Assembly (NCBI GenBank): GCA_964609615.1 | Contig: CAZSRL010000026.1 | Coordinates: forward strand, 1 to 11,047 | Direction: 5' to 3' | DNA: 11,047 nucleotides | Origin: CAZSRL01 sp964609615 | GTDB lineage: Bacteria > Bacillota_I > Bacilli_A > RF39 > UBA660 | Position numbers and translations under genes: made by a program | Notes under the pieces: model-generated | The model's database searches: none | What the model was told of the DNA's origin: nothing | What the model saw: only the letters and a program-made list of their open reading frames with translations | Part shown: in pieces, positions 1 to 7,760 of the stretch | How the letters are laid out: each line of letters opens with the position of its first letter | How positions within the stretch are numbered: the stretch's first letter is position 1

Positions 1-147
1 TGCTACTTACTCGTTTTGATTCAAAACTAAAATAGTTGAAAAAAAGACTATTTATGGTATTCGGGTGGTGCAGCAGGAACCGGCTTATAAACAAAAATCA
101 AAGATTTTTAAAAATTCTGTTGAAATTTAAATGCTATACAAATTTAA

Positions 148-345
148 GGCGATAAATCAAAATGGAATTTACTCTTGTCCTATAAGAGAGTCTGGCTTGC
201 AGGGGTTACCCTGCATCTCGCAGTAAAAGGGCAGTTTCCAGCCCATGGACATGTATTTGCTGCGATATTCCTGAGCTTTATCATAGGAGACCTGATAGCC
301 ATACCCTTCGGCTACTTATCTGGAAAAAATGCGGCGAATAATTGA
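148..345 (+). pseudogene. 3' remnant (or tiny gene) of an unidentified membrane protein
   Basis: The frame is open from a stop at 145-147 to TGA at 343-345 and has no ATG. The only alternative starts, such as TTG at 175, lack a convincing ribosome binding site. The translation has one clear hydrophobic segment (around VFAAIFLSFIIGDLIAIPFG) and a weaker one (VWLAGVTLHLAV), and ends in a polar GKNAANN tail, which looks like the C-terminus of an integral membrane protein. I do not recognise the family. It sits just outside the duplicated gene fragment, so it could be debris from the rearrangement that made this region. A 56-residue protein starting at TTG 175 is the other possibility. Confidence is low to moderate that it was once coding. 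Confidence 0.3.
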
Positions 346-467
346 AAGTTTCGGCTTTTGTAAAGAGATTTTTGAATTGTAACCTCTTATATTTTTTCAA
401 CCTTACAGAGACGGATCAATAGCTATTATTTCTACCCATAACGCTTTAATTTTTAAGTCCATCACAG

Positions 468-556
468 CTTAAACTATCTTTGCTATATAGCTCAAACTAT
501 CTCTGCTATACAGCTTAAACTATCTCTGCTATACAGCTTAAACTATTTCCGCTACC
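468..556. repeat. 23-bp tandem repeat, about four copies, overlapping a gene fragment's stop codon
   Basis: Units at 468-490, 491-513 and 514-536 differ from each other by one to three bases. Each begins C-T-(T/C)-AAACTATCT and ends GCTATA(C/T)AG. A fourth, diverged and incomplete unit starts at 537 and runs into the 3' end of the leftward gene fragment. On the minus strand each unit repeats the last codons and the TAA stop of that fragment, so the array appears to have grown from the gene's own end. It was probably produced by slippage or unequal recombination. Confidence 0.85.
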
Positions 557-660
557 TTCTTTTTCGAAGCCTTAAAAGCTTCCTTTGCCCTTGACTCAGT
601 AAGGCCGGCGCCCATTGCAATTTTCAAAGCGGTTTCGTCAGTGATAAGGTTCTCGGGACA
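538..660 (-). pseudogene. 3' end fragment of a gene, duplicated at the right edge of the window
   Basis: On the minus strand about 40 codons are open to a TAA stop at 538-540, closed upstream by an in-frame TGA at 670-672. The translation includes TDETALKIAMGAGLTESRAK and a lysine-rich helical tail ending VAEIV. Positions 545-634 match 10958-11047 at 82 of 90 bases, and all eight differences are synonymous. I see no start codon with a ribosome binding site, and the 5' part of the gene is missing, so this is a detached C-terminal piece. I do not recognise the family. Amphipathic, charged helices are all that can be seen. The extent of homology beyond 634 cannot be judged because the right copy is cut by the window edge. 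Confidence 0.7.
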
Positions 661-786
661 TAAAAAACTTCAGAATAAGCAGTGAAAAGATATGTAAATC
701 ATAACTCTGTTCTGAGGGAAATGAACACATTTATTACTTTTAATTGTCATCGTTGGATAGTTACTATAATAAGAAGATGAAAATGC
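661..786. other. AT-rich spacer with candidate hsd operon promoter
   Basis: No gene is supported here. Two TATA-like stretches read toward the hsd operon: TTTATTACTTTTAAT around 730-744 and TTACTATAATAAG at 761-773. Archaeal transcription starts about 25 bases after the TATA box, which would give starts near 765 or 793 and a long leader before hsdM. No clear BRE is visible, so this remains a weak promoter call. Confidence 0.3.
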
Positions 787-960
787 ATGAACCAAAACGG
801 AAAACACATTTCGGCCCGCATAATGGACCCAGAAAGCGGGGAACGTAATATCAGCGTTGTCCCGAACTACTTGAAATTCGTTAACAACATTTTCAATCTG
901 CAAAGGTTCTATTTCGTGTTCAGCCGATCATCCCGGAGTAAGTATTCATTGGTGGTATGA
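787..960 (+). CDS. possible 57-residue ORF ending one base before hsdM
   Basis: An ATG at 787 opens a frame to TGA at 958-960, leaving a single base before the hsdM ATG. The product starts MNQNGKHISARIMDPESGER and has a basic C-terminal half. I recognise no family. In favour are the near-contact with hsdM, which would allow translational coupling, and a polar N-terminal half that reads like protein. Against it are the short length, the lack of a strong ribosome binding site (only a purine-rich AGAAGATGAAA upstream), and a candidate promoter that might start transcription after its ATG. It may instead be part of the hsdM leader or the remnant of a lost gene. A 77-codon frame on the opposite strand looks less protein-like. 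Confidence 0.2.
   Translation: MNQNGKHISARIMDPESGERNISVVPNYLKFVNNIFNLQRFYFVFSRSSRSKYSLVV
951..956 (+). promoter_or_regulatory. Shine-Dalgarno sequence of hsdM
   Basis: GGTGGT lies five bases before the ATG at 962 and partly matches the archaeal GGAGGTGAT consensus. It supports the 962 start. The same hexamer precedes a candidate start of the amidase gene. Confidence 0.5.
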
Positions 961-961
961 A

Positions 962-3388
962 ATGGCTCTAAAAAAATCCGAACTTTACTCTTCTCTCTGG
1001 TCCAGCTGCGATGAATTGCGCGGTGGAATGGATGCCAGCCAGTACAAGGACTATGTACTTGTCCTGTTGTTTATCAAATACGTCAGCGACAAATACGCTG
1101 ACATTCCTTTTGCACCTATCAATGTCCCTGAGGGTGCAAGCTTCAAGGATATGGTCGCACTCAAAGGCAAACCTGATATCGGCGATCAGATCAACAAAAA
1201 AATAATCGCCCCACTGGTCAATGCCAACAAGCTGTCTGACATGCCGGACTTCAACGACTCTGCCAAGCTCGGCAGCGGTAAGGAACAGGTGGAAAGGCTT
1301 ACTAACCTTATTGCCATTTTCGAGAATCCTGCCCTTGATTTCTCAAAGAACCGTGCCGAAGGCGACGATATCCTGGGCGATGCCTACGAATACCTGATGC
1401 GTCACTTCGCAACGGAAAGTGGAAAAAGCAAAGGCCAGTTCTATACTCCTGCCGAAGTCAGCCGAATTATAGCACAGATACTCGGAATCCGCTATGCCGA
1501 TACCACAAGCTCCACAACAGCCTATGATCCAACATGCGGCTCCGGTTCACTTCTTTTGAAAGTTGCAGACGAGGCAAGGACCAAGATAACCCTGTACGGC
1601 CAGGAAAAAGATGCAACCACTTCCGGTCTTGCCCGCATGAACATGATCCTGCACAACAACCCCGAAGCTCTTATCGTGCAGGGAAACACCCTGACAGACC
1701 CCAGGTTCAAGGACAGGGAGACGCTCAAGACCTTTGATTACGTCGTTGCCAATCCACCTTTCAGTGACAAGCGGTGGAGCACAGGACTGGACCCGCTTAA
1801 AGATATTTACGAACGTTTTAAGCCATTTGGAATCCCACCTGCCAAGCAGGGAGATTACGCTTATCTGTTACATATCGTTCGTTCACTCAAGAGCACGGGC
1901 AAAGGGGCATGTATTCTGCCGCACGGTGTTCTGTTCCGTGGCAATTCCGAAGCCGAGATCCGCCATGCTCTCGTGCGCAAAGGCTACATTAAGGGTATCA
2001 TCGGCCTGCCAGCCAACCTTTTCTACGGCACAGGCATCCCTGCATGTATTATTGTTATTGATAAGGAAGAGGCTCAAAACCGTAAGAGCATTTTTATGAT
2101 CGATGCCAGTGCGGGTTTCATGAAGGACGGCCCCAAGAACCGACTGCGTGCCCAGGATATCCACAGGATAGTGGACGTTTTCACAAGGCAGGCAGAGATC
2201 CCGAAATACTCGCGGATTGTCAGCTTTGAGGAAATCGAGAAGAACGAGTTCAACCTCAACCTTCCACGCTACATTGACAGCCAGCAGGATGAAGACCTTC
2301 AGGATATAGAAGGACACCTGCATGGAGGAATCCCATGTGCAGATATTGATGCCCTCCAGAGTTACTGGAATATCTGTCCGCAGCTTCGACAGACCCTGTT
2401 TAAAGAGAAGCGCCCCGGCTATCTGGAGCTTGCCGTGGACAAGTCAGCTATCAAATCCACCATCTACGAGCACCCGGAGTTTGCAGCTTTTATCGCTGAC
2501 ATGAATGCACATTTCGCTGCCTGGCGTACAAAAACTTCTGATGTGCTCAGGCAGTTAGAGCCCGGCTGCCACCCGAAGGAAATCATAGACGAGCTTTCCG
2601 AAAACCTGCTCGCTCATTATGCAGATAAGCCGCTCATCAGCCAGTATGATATTTATCAGCACCTTATGGACTACTGGGCTGAGACTATGCAGGATGACTG
2701 CTACCTGATAGCGGATGAGGGCTGGAAGGCTGATACTTACCGCATTACCGAGAAGGACAAGAAGGGAAAGGAGAAAGACAAGGGCTGGATCTGCGACCTT
2801 GTGCCAAAGCCGCTTATCGTTTCCCGCTACTTCGCCAAAGAGCAGGAAGCTATCGATAAACTCACTGCTGAGCTGGAAAGTATTACTGCCAGCATGACAG
2901 AGCTGGAAGAAGAACATGGAGGAGAAGAAGGCGCTTTTTCCGAACTTGAAAAGGTTAATAAGGCAAATGTCGCTGCACGCCTGAAAGATATAAAAAATGT
3001 CGCTGCACGCCTGAAAGATATAAAAAGCGATAGGGAAGCAAAAGAAGAAGCTGCTGTCCTCAATGACTGGCTGAGACTTGCCAATGAGGAGGCAAACCTC
3101 AAGAAGCGCCTGAAGGATGCTGAGACTTTACTCGATTCAAAAGCCTACCACTATTATCCAAAGCTTACTGAGGACGATGTCAAAACGCTGGTTGTGGAAG
3201 ATAAATGGCTTTCTTCACTGGATATAGCCATTCATGGAGAAATGGACCGGATCAGCCAGTCCCTTACCCAGCGCGTGAAAGAGCTCGCCGAACGCTACGA
3301 AATCCCGATGCCGCAGATGACTGACCGCGTGGCTGAACTGGAAGCAAAAGTGAACCGACACTTGGAGAGGATGGGGTTTAGGCTATGA
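962..3388 (+). CDS. hsdM: type I restriction-modification system, DNA adenine-N6 methyltransferase subunit (HsdM)
   Basis: HsdM transfers a methyl group from S-adenosylmethionine to adenine N6 at the site chosen by HsdS, protecting host DNA; it is also part of the restriction complex. An all-helical HsdM N-terminal domain covers roughly residues 1-145. The methyltransferase core follows, with GQFYTP (158-163), the SAM-binding motif I DPTCGSG (189-195) and the catalytic NPPF (264-267). All motifs are intact, so it should be active. At 808 residues it is much longer than the usual 500 or so. The extra C-terminal part (about 470-808) is rich in Glu and Lys and predicted coiled coil around 640-730, where a 30-bp in-frame tandem duplication repeats VAARLKDIK. 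Long HsdM proteins of this kind are known, so this is probably not a fusion error. The 3' end overlaps hsdS by ATGA. Confidence 0.96.
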   Translation: MALKKSELYSSLWSSCDELRGGMDASQYKDYVLVLLFIKYVSDKYADIPFAPINVPEGASFKDMVALKGKPDIGDQINKKIIAPLVNANKLSDMPDFNDSAKLGSGKEQVERLTNLIAIFENPALDFSKNRAEGDDILGDAYEYLMRHFATESGKSKGQFYTPAEVSRIIAQILGIRYADTTSSTTAYDPTCGSGSLLLKVADEARTKITLYGQEKDATTSGLARMNMILHNNPEALIVQGNTLTDPRFKDRETLKTFDYVVANPPFSDKRWSTGLDPLKDIYERFKPFGIPPAKQGDYAYLLHIVRSLKSTGKGACILPHGVLFRGNSEAEIRHALVRKGYIKGIIGLPANLFYGTGIPACIIVIDKEEAQNRKSIFMIDASAGFMKDGPKNRLRAQDIHRIVDVFTRQAEIPKYSRIVSFEEIEKNEFNLNLPRYIDSQQDEDLQDIEGHLHGGIPCADIDALQSYWNICPQLRQTLFKEKRPGYLELAVDKSAIKSTIYEHPEFAAFIADMNAHFAAWRTKTSDVLRQLEPGCHPKEIIDELSENLLAHYADKPLISQYDIYQHLMDYWAETMQDDCYLIADEGWKADTYRITEKDKKGKEKDKGWICDLVPKPLIVSRYFAKEQEAIDKLTAELESITASMTELEEEHGGEEGAFSELEKVNKANVAARLKDIKNVAARLKDIKSDREAKEEAAVLNDWLRLANEEANLKKRLKDAETLLDSKAYHYYPKLTEDDVKTLVVEDKWLSSLDIAIHGEMDRISQSLTQRVKELAERYEIPMPQMTDRVAELEAKVNRHLERMGFRL
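2965..3026 (+). repeat. 30-bp perfect tandem duplication inside hsdM
   Basis: The tract has a period of 30 without mismatch from 2965 to 3026. It duplicates ten residues (VAARLKDIKN, then VAARLKDIKS, residues 670-689) in the charged helical C-terminal region. Because 30 is a multiple of three the frame is kept. The perfect identity suggests a recent event or ongoing copy-number change. Confidence 0.95.
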
Positions 3389-4632
3389 GCGCGGAAGGCA
3401 TCGCCGAAAATATCCCACCTGGCTACAAACAGACGGAGGTGGGGGTGATACCGGAGGATTGGAATGATCCAAAACTCGAAGATATTGTAAAAGAGGAATC
3501 TCCAATCTGCTATGGTATCGTTCAAGTTGGCTCTTACACAGCAAACGGTATTCCTGTGCTTGCTATCAAGAATCTTAACTCTGACTATACCACCAACATT
3601 CATCGCGCATCAGTTGAAGTAGAACGTCCCTATCTCAGAAGCCGTGTTTATCCAGAAGATGTTCTGATTTCAGTAAAAGGAACAACAGGACGTATTGGGA
3701 TTGTACCACTTGGATTTTACGGGAACATCAGCCGTGACCTTGCCCGACTTCATCTTCGTGAAGGTATTGTTCCTAAGTTCATCTTCCAAATGCTTCAATC
3801 TAACTTGATGCAACAGCATCTAGGGGTGGCTGTTGTTGGTACAACGCGAATGGAACTTTCGATTTCTATCTTGAAAAAGGTCAGAATTCCATTCCCACCC
3901 ACTAAAGCCGAACAAGAATCCATCGCCGAAGCCCTTTCCTATACGGATGCCTTCATCGAATCCCTTGAGCAGCTCATCGCCAAGAAACGCCAGATTAAAC
4001 AGGGCGCCATGCAGGAGTTGCTGACTGGTAAGAGAAGGCTGCCGGAGTTTGAAATCAAAAGAGGTTACAAAAAGACTGAAGTGGGGTTGATTCCAGAAGA
4101 TTGGAATCTTGATTGCATAGAAAACCTCGCCCACATTACTACTGGAGGAAAGAACACTCAAGATCGAGTAGATGACGGACAATATCCGTTTTTTGTTAGG
4201 TCCCAGAAAATTGAGCGCATTAATTCCTACTCCTATGATGGGGAAGCAATCCTGACAGCTGGCGATGGAGTTGGAACTGGAAAGGTTTTCCACTATATCA
4301 AAGGTAAATTTGATGCTCACCAACGTGTTTACCTAATTTCAGAGTTCAATTCTCAAATAGACGGCTACTTCTTCTTTCTCTATTTCAGTAATCACTTCTA
4401 CAACCGTATCATGCAGATGACTGCAAAATCATCTGTTGATTCTGTGCGACGCGAAATGATTTCAAGGATGCTTGTCCCTCTTCCGTCACTTTCCGAACAA
4501 GTAGCTATCGCAACCATCCTCTCCGACATGGACTCAGAGATCACCGCGCTGGAGGAAAAGCTTGCCAAAGCCCGCCAGATCAAGCAGGGTATGATGCAGG
4601 AATTGCTTACAGGGAGGATTCGATTAATATGA
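3385..4632 (+). CDS. hsdS: type I restriction-modification system, specificity subunit (HsdS)
   Basis: HsdS recognises the two halves of a bipartite DNA site and holds HsdM and HsdR together. Its 415 residues show the classical two-repeat layout. Target recognition domain 1 spans about residues 13-180 and starts GYKQTEVGVIPEDW. A first conserved helix spans about 185-220 and contains KRQIKQGAMQELLTGKRRLP. Domain 2 starts with the near-copy GYKKTEVGLIPEDW at 227. The second helix spans about 380-415 and contains KARQIKQGMMQELLTG. The two helices form the antiparallel coiled coil that sets the spacer between half-sites. The target sequence cannot be read from the protein. The start ATG overlaps the hsdM stop by four bases. 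The recognition domains look more AT-rich than the conserved helices, as expected for segments exchanged between systems. Confidence 0.95.
   Translation: MSAEGIAENIPPGYKQTEVGVIPEDWNDPKLEDIVKEESPICYGIVQVGSYTANGIPVLAIKNLNSDYTTNIHRASVEVERPYLRSRVYPEDVLISVKGTTGRIGIVPLGFYGNISRDLARLHLREGIVPKFIFQMLQSNLMQQHLGVAVVGTTRMELSISILKKVRIPFPPTKAEQESIAEALSYTDAFIESLEQLIAKKRQIKQGAMQELLTGKRRLPEFEIKRGYKKTEVGLIPEDWNLDCIENLAHITTGGKNTQDRVDDGQYPFFVRSQKIERINSYSYDGEAILTAGDGVGTGKVFHYIKGKFDAHQRVYLISEFNSQIDGYFFFLYFSNHFYNRIMQMTAKSSVDSVRREMISRMLVPLPSLSEQVAIATILSDMDSEITALEEKLAKARQIKQGMMQELLTGRIRLI
4611..4617 (+). promoter_or_regulatory. Shine-Dalgarno sequence of hsdR
   Basis: AGGGAGG inside the last codons of hsdS lies 11 bases before the hsdR ATG at 4629. 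Together with the ATGA overlap it supports that start and translational coupling to hsdS. Confidence 0.55.
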
Positions 4633-7600
4633 GCACTATAGGCAAGCCAGAAAGAGCCACTCAGGACCGAATAATCTCTCTTTTTCATGACGAGCTTGGC
4701 TACCGTTACCTCGGCAACTGGATTGACCGTGAAGACAACAGTAACATAGAAAAAGGACTGCTCGAAGCCTACCTGACAAAAAGCGGCTACACCCCCACTC
4801 AGATCGGCGTCGCACACCACCTGCTGAAAAACGCAGCGAACCGCCACAACCAGAGCCTCTATGGCAACAATCAGGCTGTGTATAGTCTTCTGCGCTACGG
4901 CGTCCCAGTGAAAACCGAAGCATGCAAGGTTACGGATAGCGTTCAGCTCATAAACTGGCAGGAACCGGAGAAGAACGATTTCGCTATTGCTGAGGAAGTA
5001 ACCCTCAGGGGAAACCGTGAGCGCCGCCCCGACATTGTACTCTACGTGAACGGCATCGCAGTCGGCGTGCTTGAACTGAAAAACAGCCGTGTGACCATAG
5101 AAGACGGAATCCGCCAGAACCTGTCAAACCAGCAGCCTGAGTTTAACGAATGGTTCTTCAGCACCGTGCAGTTCATCTTTGCAGGCAACGATTCTGAAGG
5201 CTTGATGTATGGCGCTATCGGCACTCAGGAGAAATTTTTCCTCACATGGAAAGAAGATGAAGAGGACAACAGCCGTTTCAAGCTCGACAAATACCTTCTC
5301 AAAATGTGCAGCAAAAACCGACTCATAGAACTGATGTATTACTTCGTTCTCTTTGACGGCGGCGTGAAAAAGCTTCCCCGCTTTCACCAGTACTTCGCAA
5401 TCAAAGCAGCGCAGAAACATGTCCGGCAGCACATGGGAGGAATTATCTGGCACACGCAGGGGAGCGGAAAAAGCATTGTCATGGTGCTGCTTGCCAAATG
5501 GATTCTGGAAAATAACCCCAATGCACGCGTGGTTATCGTAACTGACCGTGATGAGCTGGACAAACAGATAGAAGGCATATTCAATGATGCAGGAGAGACT
5601 ATCATACGCACCGCCAGCGGTCGCGAACTGATGAGCCAGCTCAGTCAGGCTAAACCCCGCCTCCTTTGTTCCCTTGTCCACAAATTCGGGCGCAAGAGCG
5701 CTAACGATTTTGATACGTTCATAAAGGACCTGGAGTCCCAACCCAGCAAAACAGTAGGCGAGGTTTTTGTCTTCGTGGACGAGTGCCACCGCACCCAGAG
5801 CGGGAAATTGCACAGGGCTATGAAAGCGATTATGCCGAGTGCAGTCTTCATCGGTTTTACCGGAACGCCGCTTCTCAAAAAAGATAAACAGACCAGCCTG
5901 GAAGTCTTCGGAGGCTATATCCACACCTACAAATTCAGTGAGGCAGTAGAAGATAAAGTAGTCCTCGACCTGGTTTATGAGGCACGAGACATCGACCAGC
6001 GTCTTGGCTCCGAACAAAAAATTGATGCATGGTTTGAGGCAAAAACAAAAGGGCTCAACGACTGGCAGAAGGACGAACTCAAGAAACACTGGGGCACCAT
6101 GCAGAAATTGCTCAGTTCACGTTCACGCATGGATCGGGTGGTAAATGACATCATATTCGATTTTAGTGTAAAGCCCCGCCTGTCAAGCGAACGCGGGAAT
6201 GCAATTCTTGTAGCATCAAGCATCTACGAAGCCTGCAAGTACTTCACCCTTTTCCAGAAAACACCTTTCAAAGGCAAATGTGCAGTGGTAACCTCTTACA
6301 ACCCTCAGGCTCAGGATGTAACAAAAGAGGATACAGGCGCAAATACCGAGACAGAAAAAGAGTTCGTCTACAGCACCTACACGGAACTGCTTAAAAATAT
6401 CGAAACCACTCCGGGCATGACTAAGACCGAAACCTACGAAGAGAAAGCAAAGTCCCTGTTCATCAAAGAACCAGCGAACATGAAGCTGCTTATTGTCGTT
6501 GACAAGCTTCTCACCGGATTTGATGCTCCACCCTGTACCTATTTATATATAGATAAGTCAATGCAGGATCACGGACTTTTCCAGGCTATTTGCCGTACTA
6601 ACCGTTTGGACGGCGAGGACAAAGACTTCGGATATATCGTGGACTACAAAGACCTGTTTAAAAATCTGGTCAACGACAGGGGGACCGGAGCACTTCAGGT
6701 CTACTCTTCCGAACTGGACCGCAGCGCAGGCGGCGTCGATCCTGATGTTTTGATGCAGGACCGCCTTAAAAAAGGCAGGGAACGACTTGATAATGCCCTT
6801 GAGGCTCTTGCCCTGCTCTGCGAACCTGTTGAGCCGCCAAAAGGCGAACTTGAATACATCCACTATTTCTGCGGCAATACGGAGATCCCAACCGACCTCC
6901 AGGAACACGAAACACAACGTGCTGCACTCTACAAAGCCACTGCTTCACTGGTCCGTGCTTATGCCAACATTTCTGACGAACTGGAATCCGCCGGATACAG
7001 CAGTTCAGACACTGCCCGCATTAAGCAGTTGCTGGAGCATTACCTGAATATCCGCGAGATCATCCGCAAAGCGAGTGGGGAAAGCCTCGACCTGAAGGCT
7101 TACGAAGCGGACATGCGCCATTTAATCGACACTTACATAGAGGCATCCGAGCCCAGAAAGGTCTCATCCTTTGAAGACATGCCTCTGCTTGAACTGATCG
7201 TAAAAACAGGCATCGACAAAGCCATCGTAACCCAGCTAGGTGGATTAAAAGGAAATAGGAATGCTGTTGCAGAGACAATTGAGAACAATGTCCGCAGCAA
7301 AATAATCAAAGAACACCTGAACGACCCTGCTTACTATGAGAAAATGTCTGCTCTGCTGGACGAAATTATAGCCGCCAGGAAAGCTAAAGCCATCGAATAT
7401 GAAGAATACTTAAAAAGAATTGCTGATCTGGTAAAGCAGGTAGAAGCCGGACATGAGGATGATATTAGCGAAGTTCTGAAGAAAAGCCCTGCATTGAGAG
7501 CTCTCTACAACAATCTGCAAAACCAAGGAGGATATTCCGAGGATCTGGCAAAGGAAAGCGATGAATATGTAACTCCTCACGATAAGGTTCTTGCACTGGC

Positions 7601-7760
7601 ACTCAGGCTCGATGAAACGGTAAAAAGGGTCAGGTCTGATGATTGGCGCGGTATTGAACCCCGTGAACGGGTAATCAAGAAAGCCATACATGATGTCTTG
7701 AATGATGTAGACGAGGTAGAGCGCATCTTCTTAATTATAAAGGCACAAAAGGAATACTGA
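4629..7760 (+). CDS. hsdR: type I restriction-modification system, restriction endonuclease/translocase subunit (HsdR)
   Basis: HsdR uses ATP to pull DNA past the site-bound complex and cuts unmodified DNA far from the site. The N-terminal PD-(D/E)xK nuclease is visible as D135 and E149-L150-K151, the same 14-residue gap as D151/E165/K167 of EcoR124I. The superfamily 2 motor follows: Walker A QGSGKS (277-282), DECH box (384-387), motif III FTGTP (410-414) and motif VI QAICRTNR (652-659). The C-terminal third, from about residue 700, is helical and charged, as in HsdR proteins that bind the HsdM/HsdS core there. At 1043 residues it has normal length and no visible break, so restriction activity is expected. 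It starts in an ATGA overlap with hsdS and its TGA shares one base with the next gene's ATG. Confidence 0.97.
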   Translation: MSTIGKPERATQDRIISLFHDELGYRYLGNWIDREDNSNIEKGLLEAYLTKSGYTPTQIGVAHHLLKNAANRHNQSLYGNNQAVYSLLRYGVPVKTEACKVTDSVQLINWQEPEKNDFAIAEEVTLRGNRERRPDIVLYVNGIAVGVLELKNSRVTIEDGIRQNLSNQQPEFNEWFFSTVQFIFAGNDSEGLMYGAIGTQEKFFLTWKEDEEDNSRFKLDKYLLKMCSKNRLIELMYYFVLFDGGVKKLPRFHQYFAIKAAQKHVRQHMGGIIWHTQGSGKSIVMVLLAKWILENNPNARVVIVTDRDELDKQIEGIFNDAGETIIRTASGRELMSQLSQAKPRLLCSLVHKFGRKSANDFDTFIKDLESQPSKTVGEVFVFVDECHRTQSGKLHRAMKAIMPSAVFIGFTGTPLLKKDKQTSLEVFGGYIHTYKFSEAVEDKVVLDLVYEARDIDQRLGSEQKIDAWFEAKTKGLNDWQKDELKKHWGTMQKLLSSRSRMDRVVNDIIFDFSVKPRLSSERGNAILVASSIYEACKYFTLFQKTPFKGKCAVVTSYNPQAQDVTKEDTGANTETEKEFVYSTYTELLKNIETTPGMTKTETYEEKAKSLFIKEPANMKLLIVVDKLLTGFDAPPCTYLYIDKSMQDHGLFQAICRTNRLDGEDKDFGYIVDYKDLFKNLVNDRGTGALQVYSSELDRSAGGVDPDVLMQDRLKKGRERLDNALEALALLCEPVEPPKGELEYIHYFCGNTEIPTDLQEHETQRAALYKATASLVRAYANISDELESAGYSSSDTARIKQLLEHYLNIREIIRKASGESLDLKAYEADMRHLIDTYIEASEPRKVSSFEDMPLLELIVKTGIDKAIVTQLGGLKGNRNAVAETIENNVRSKIIKEHLNDPAYYEKMSALLDEIIAARKAKAIEYEEYLKRIADLVKQVEAGHEDDISEVLKKSPALRALYNNLQNQGGYSEDLAKESDEYVTPHDKVLALALRLDETVKRVRSDDWRGIEPRERVIKKAIHDVLNDVDEVERIFLIIKAQKEY

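Noticed and set aside
468..556. Tandem array considered as a CRISPR
   Set aside because: The units are directly adjacent with no unique spacers, and no cas genes are present.
670..903. Minus-strand 77-codon frame before hsdM
   Set aside because: The translation is low-complexity and hydrophobic with no family resemblance, and no ribosome binding site precedes its start.
1883..2323. Antisense 146-codon frame opposite hsdM
   Set aside because: It is fully inside the clearly coding hsdM, without a ribosome binding site or family features.
5124..6089. Antisense 321-codon open frame opposite hsdR
   Set aside because: It lies fully inside hsdR across its nuclease and helicase motifs, has no ribosome binding site, and its translation shows no recognisable motif. 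It is a shadow of hsdR codon usage.
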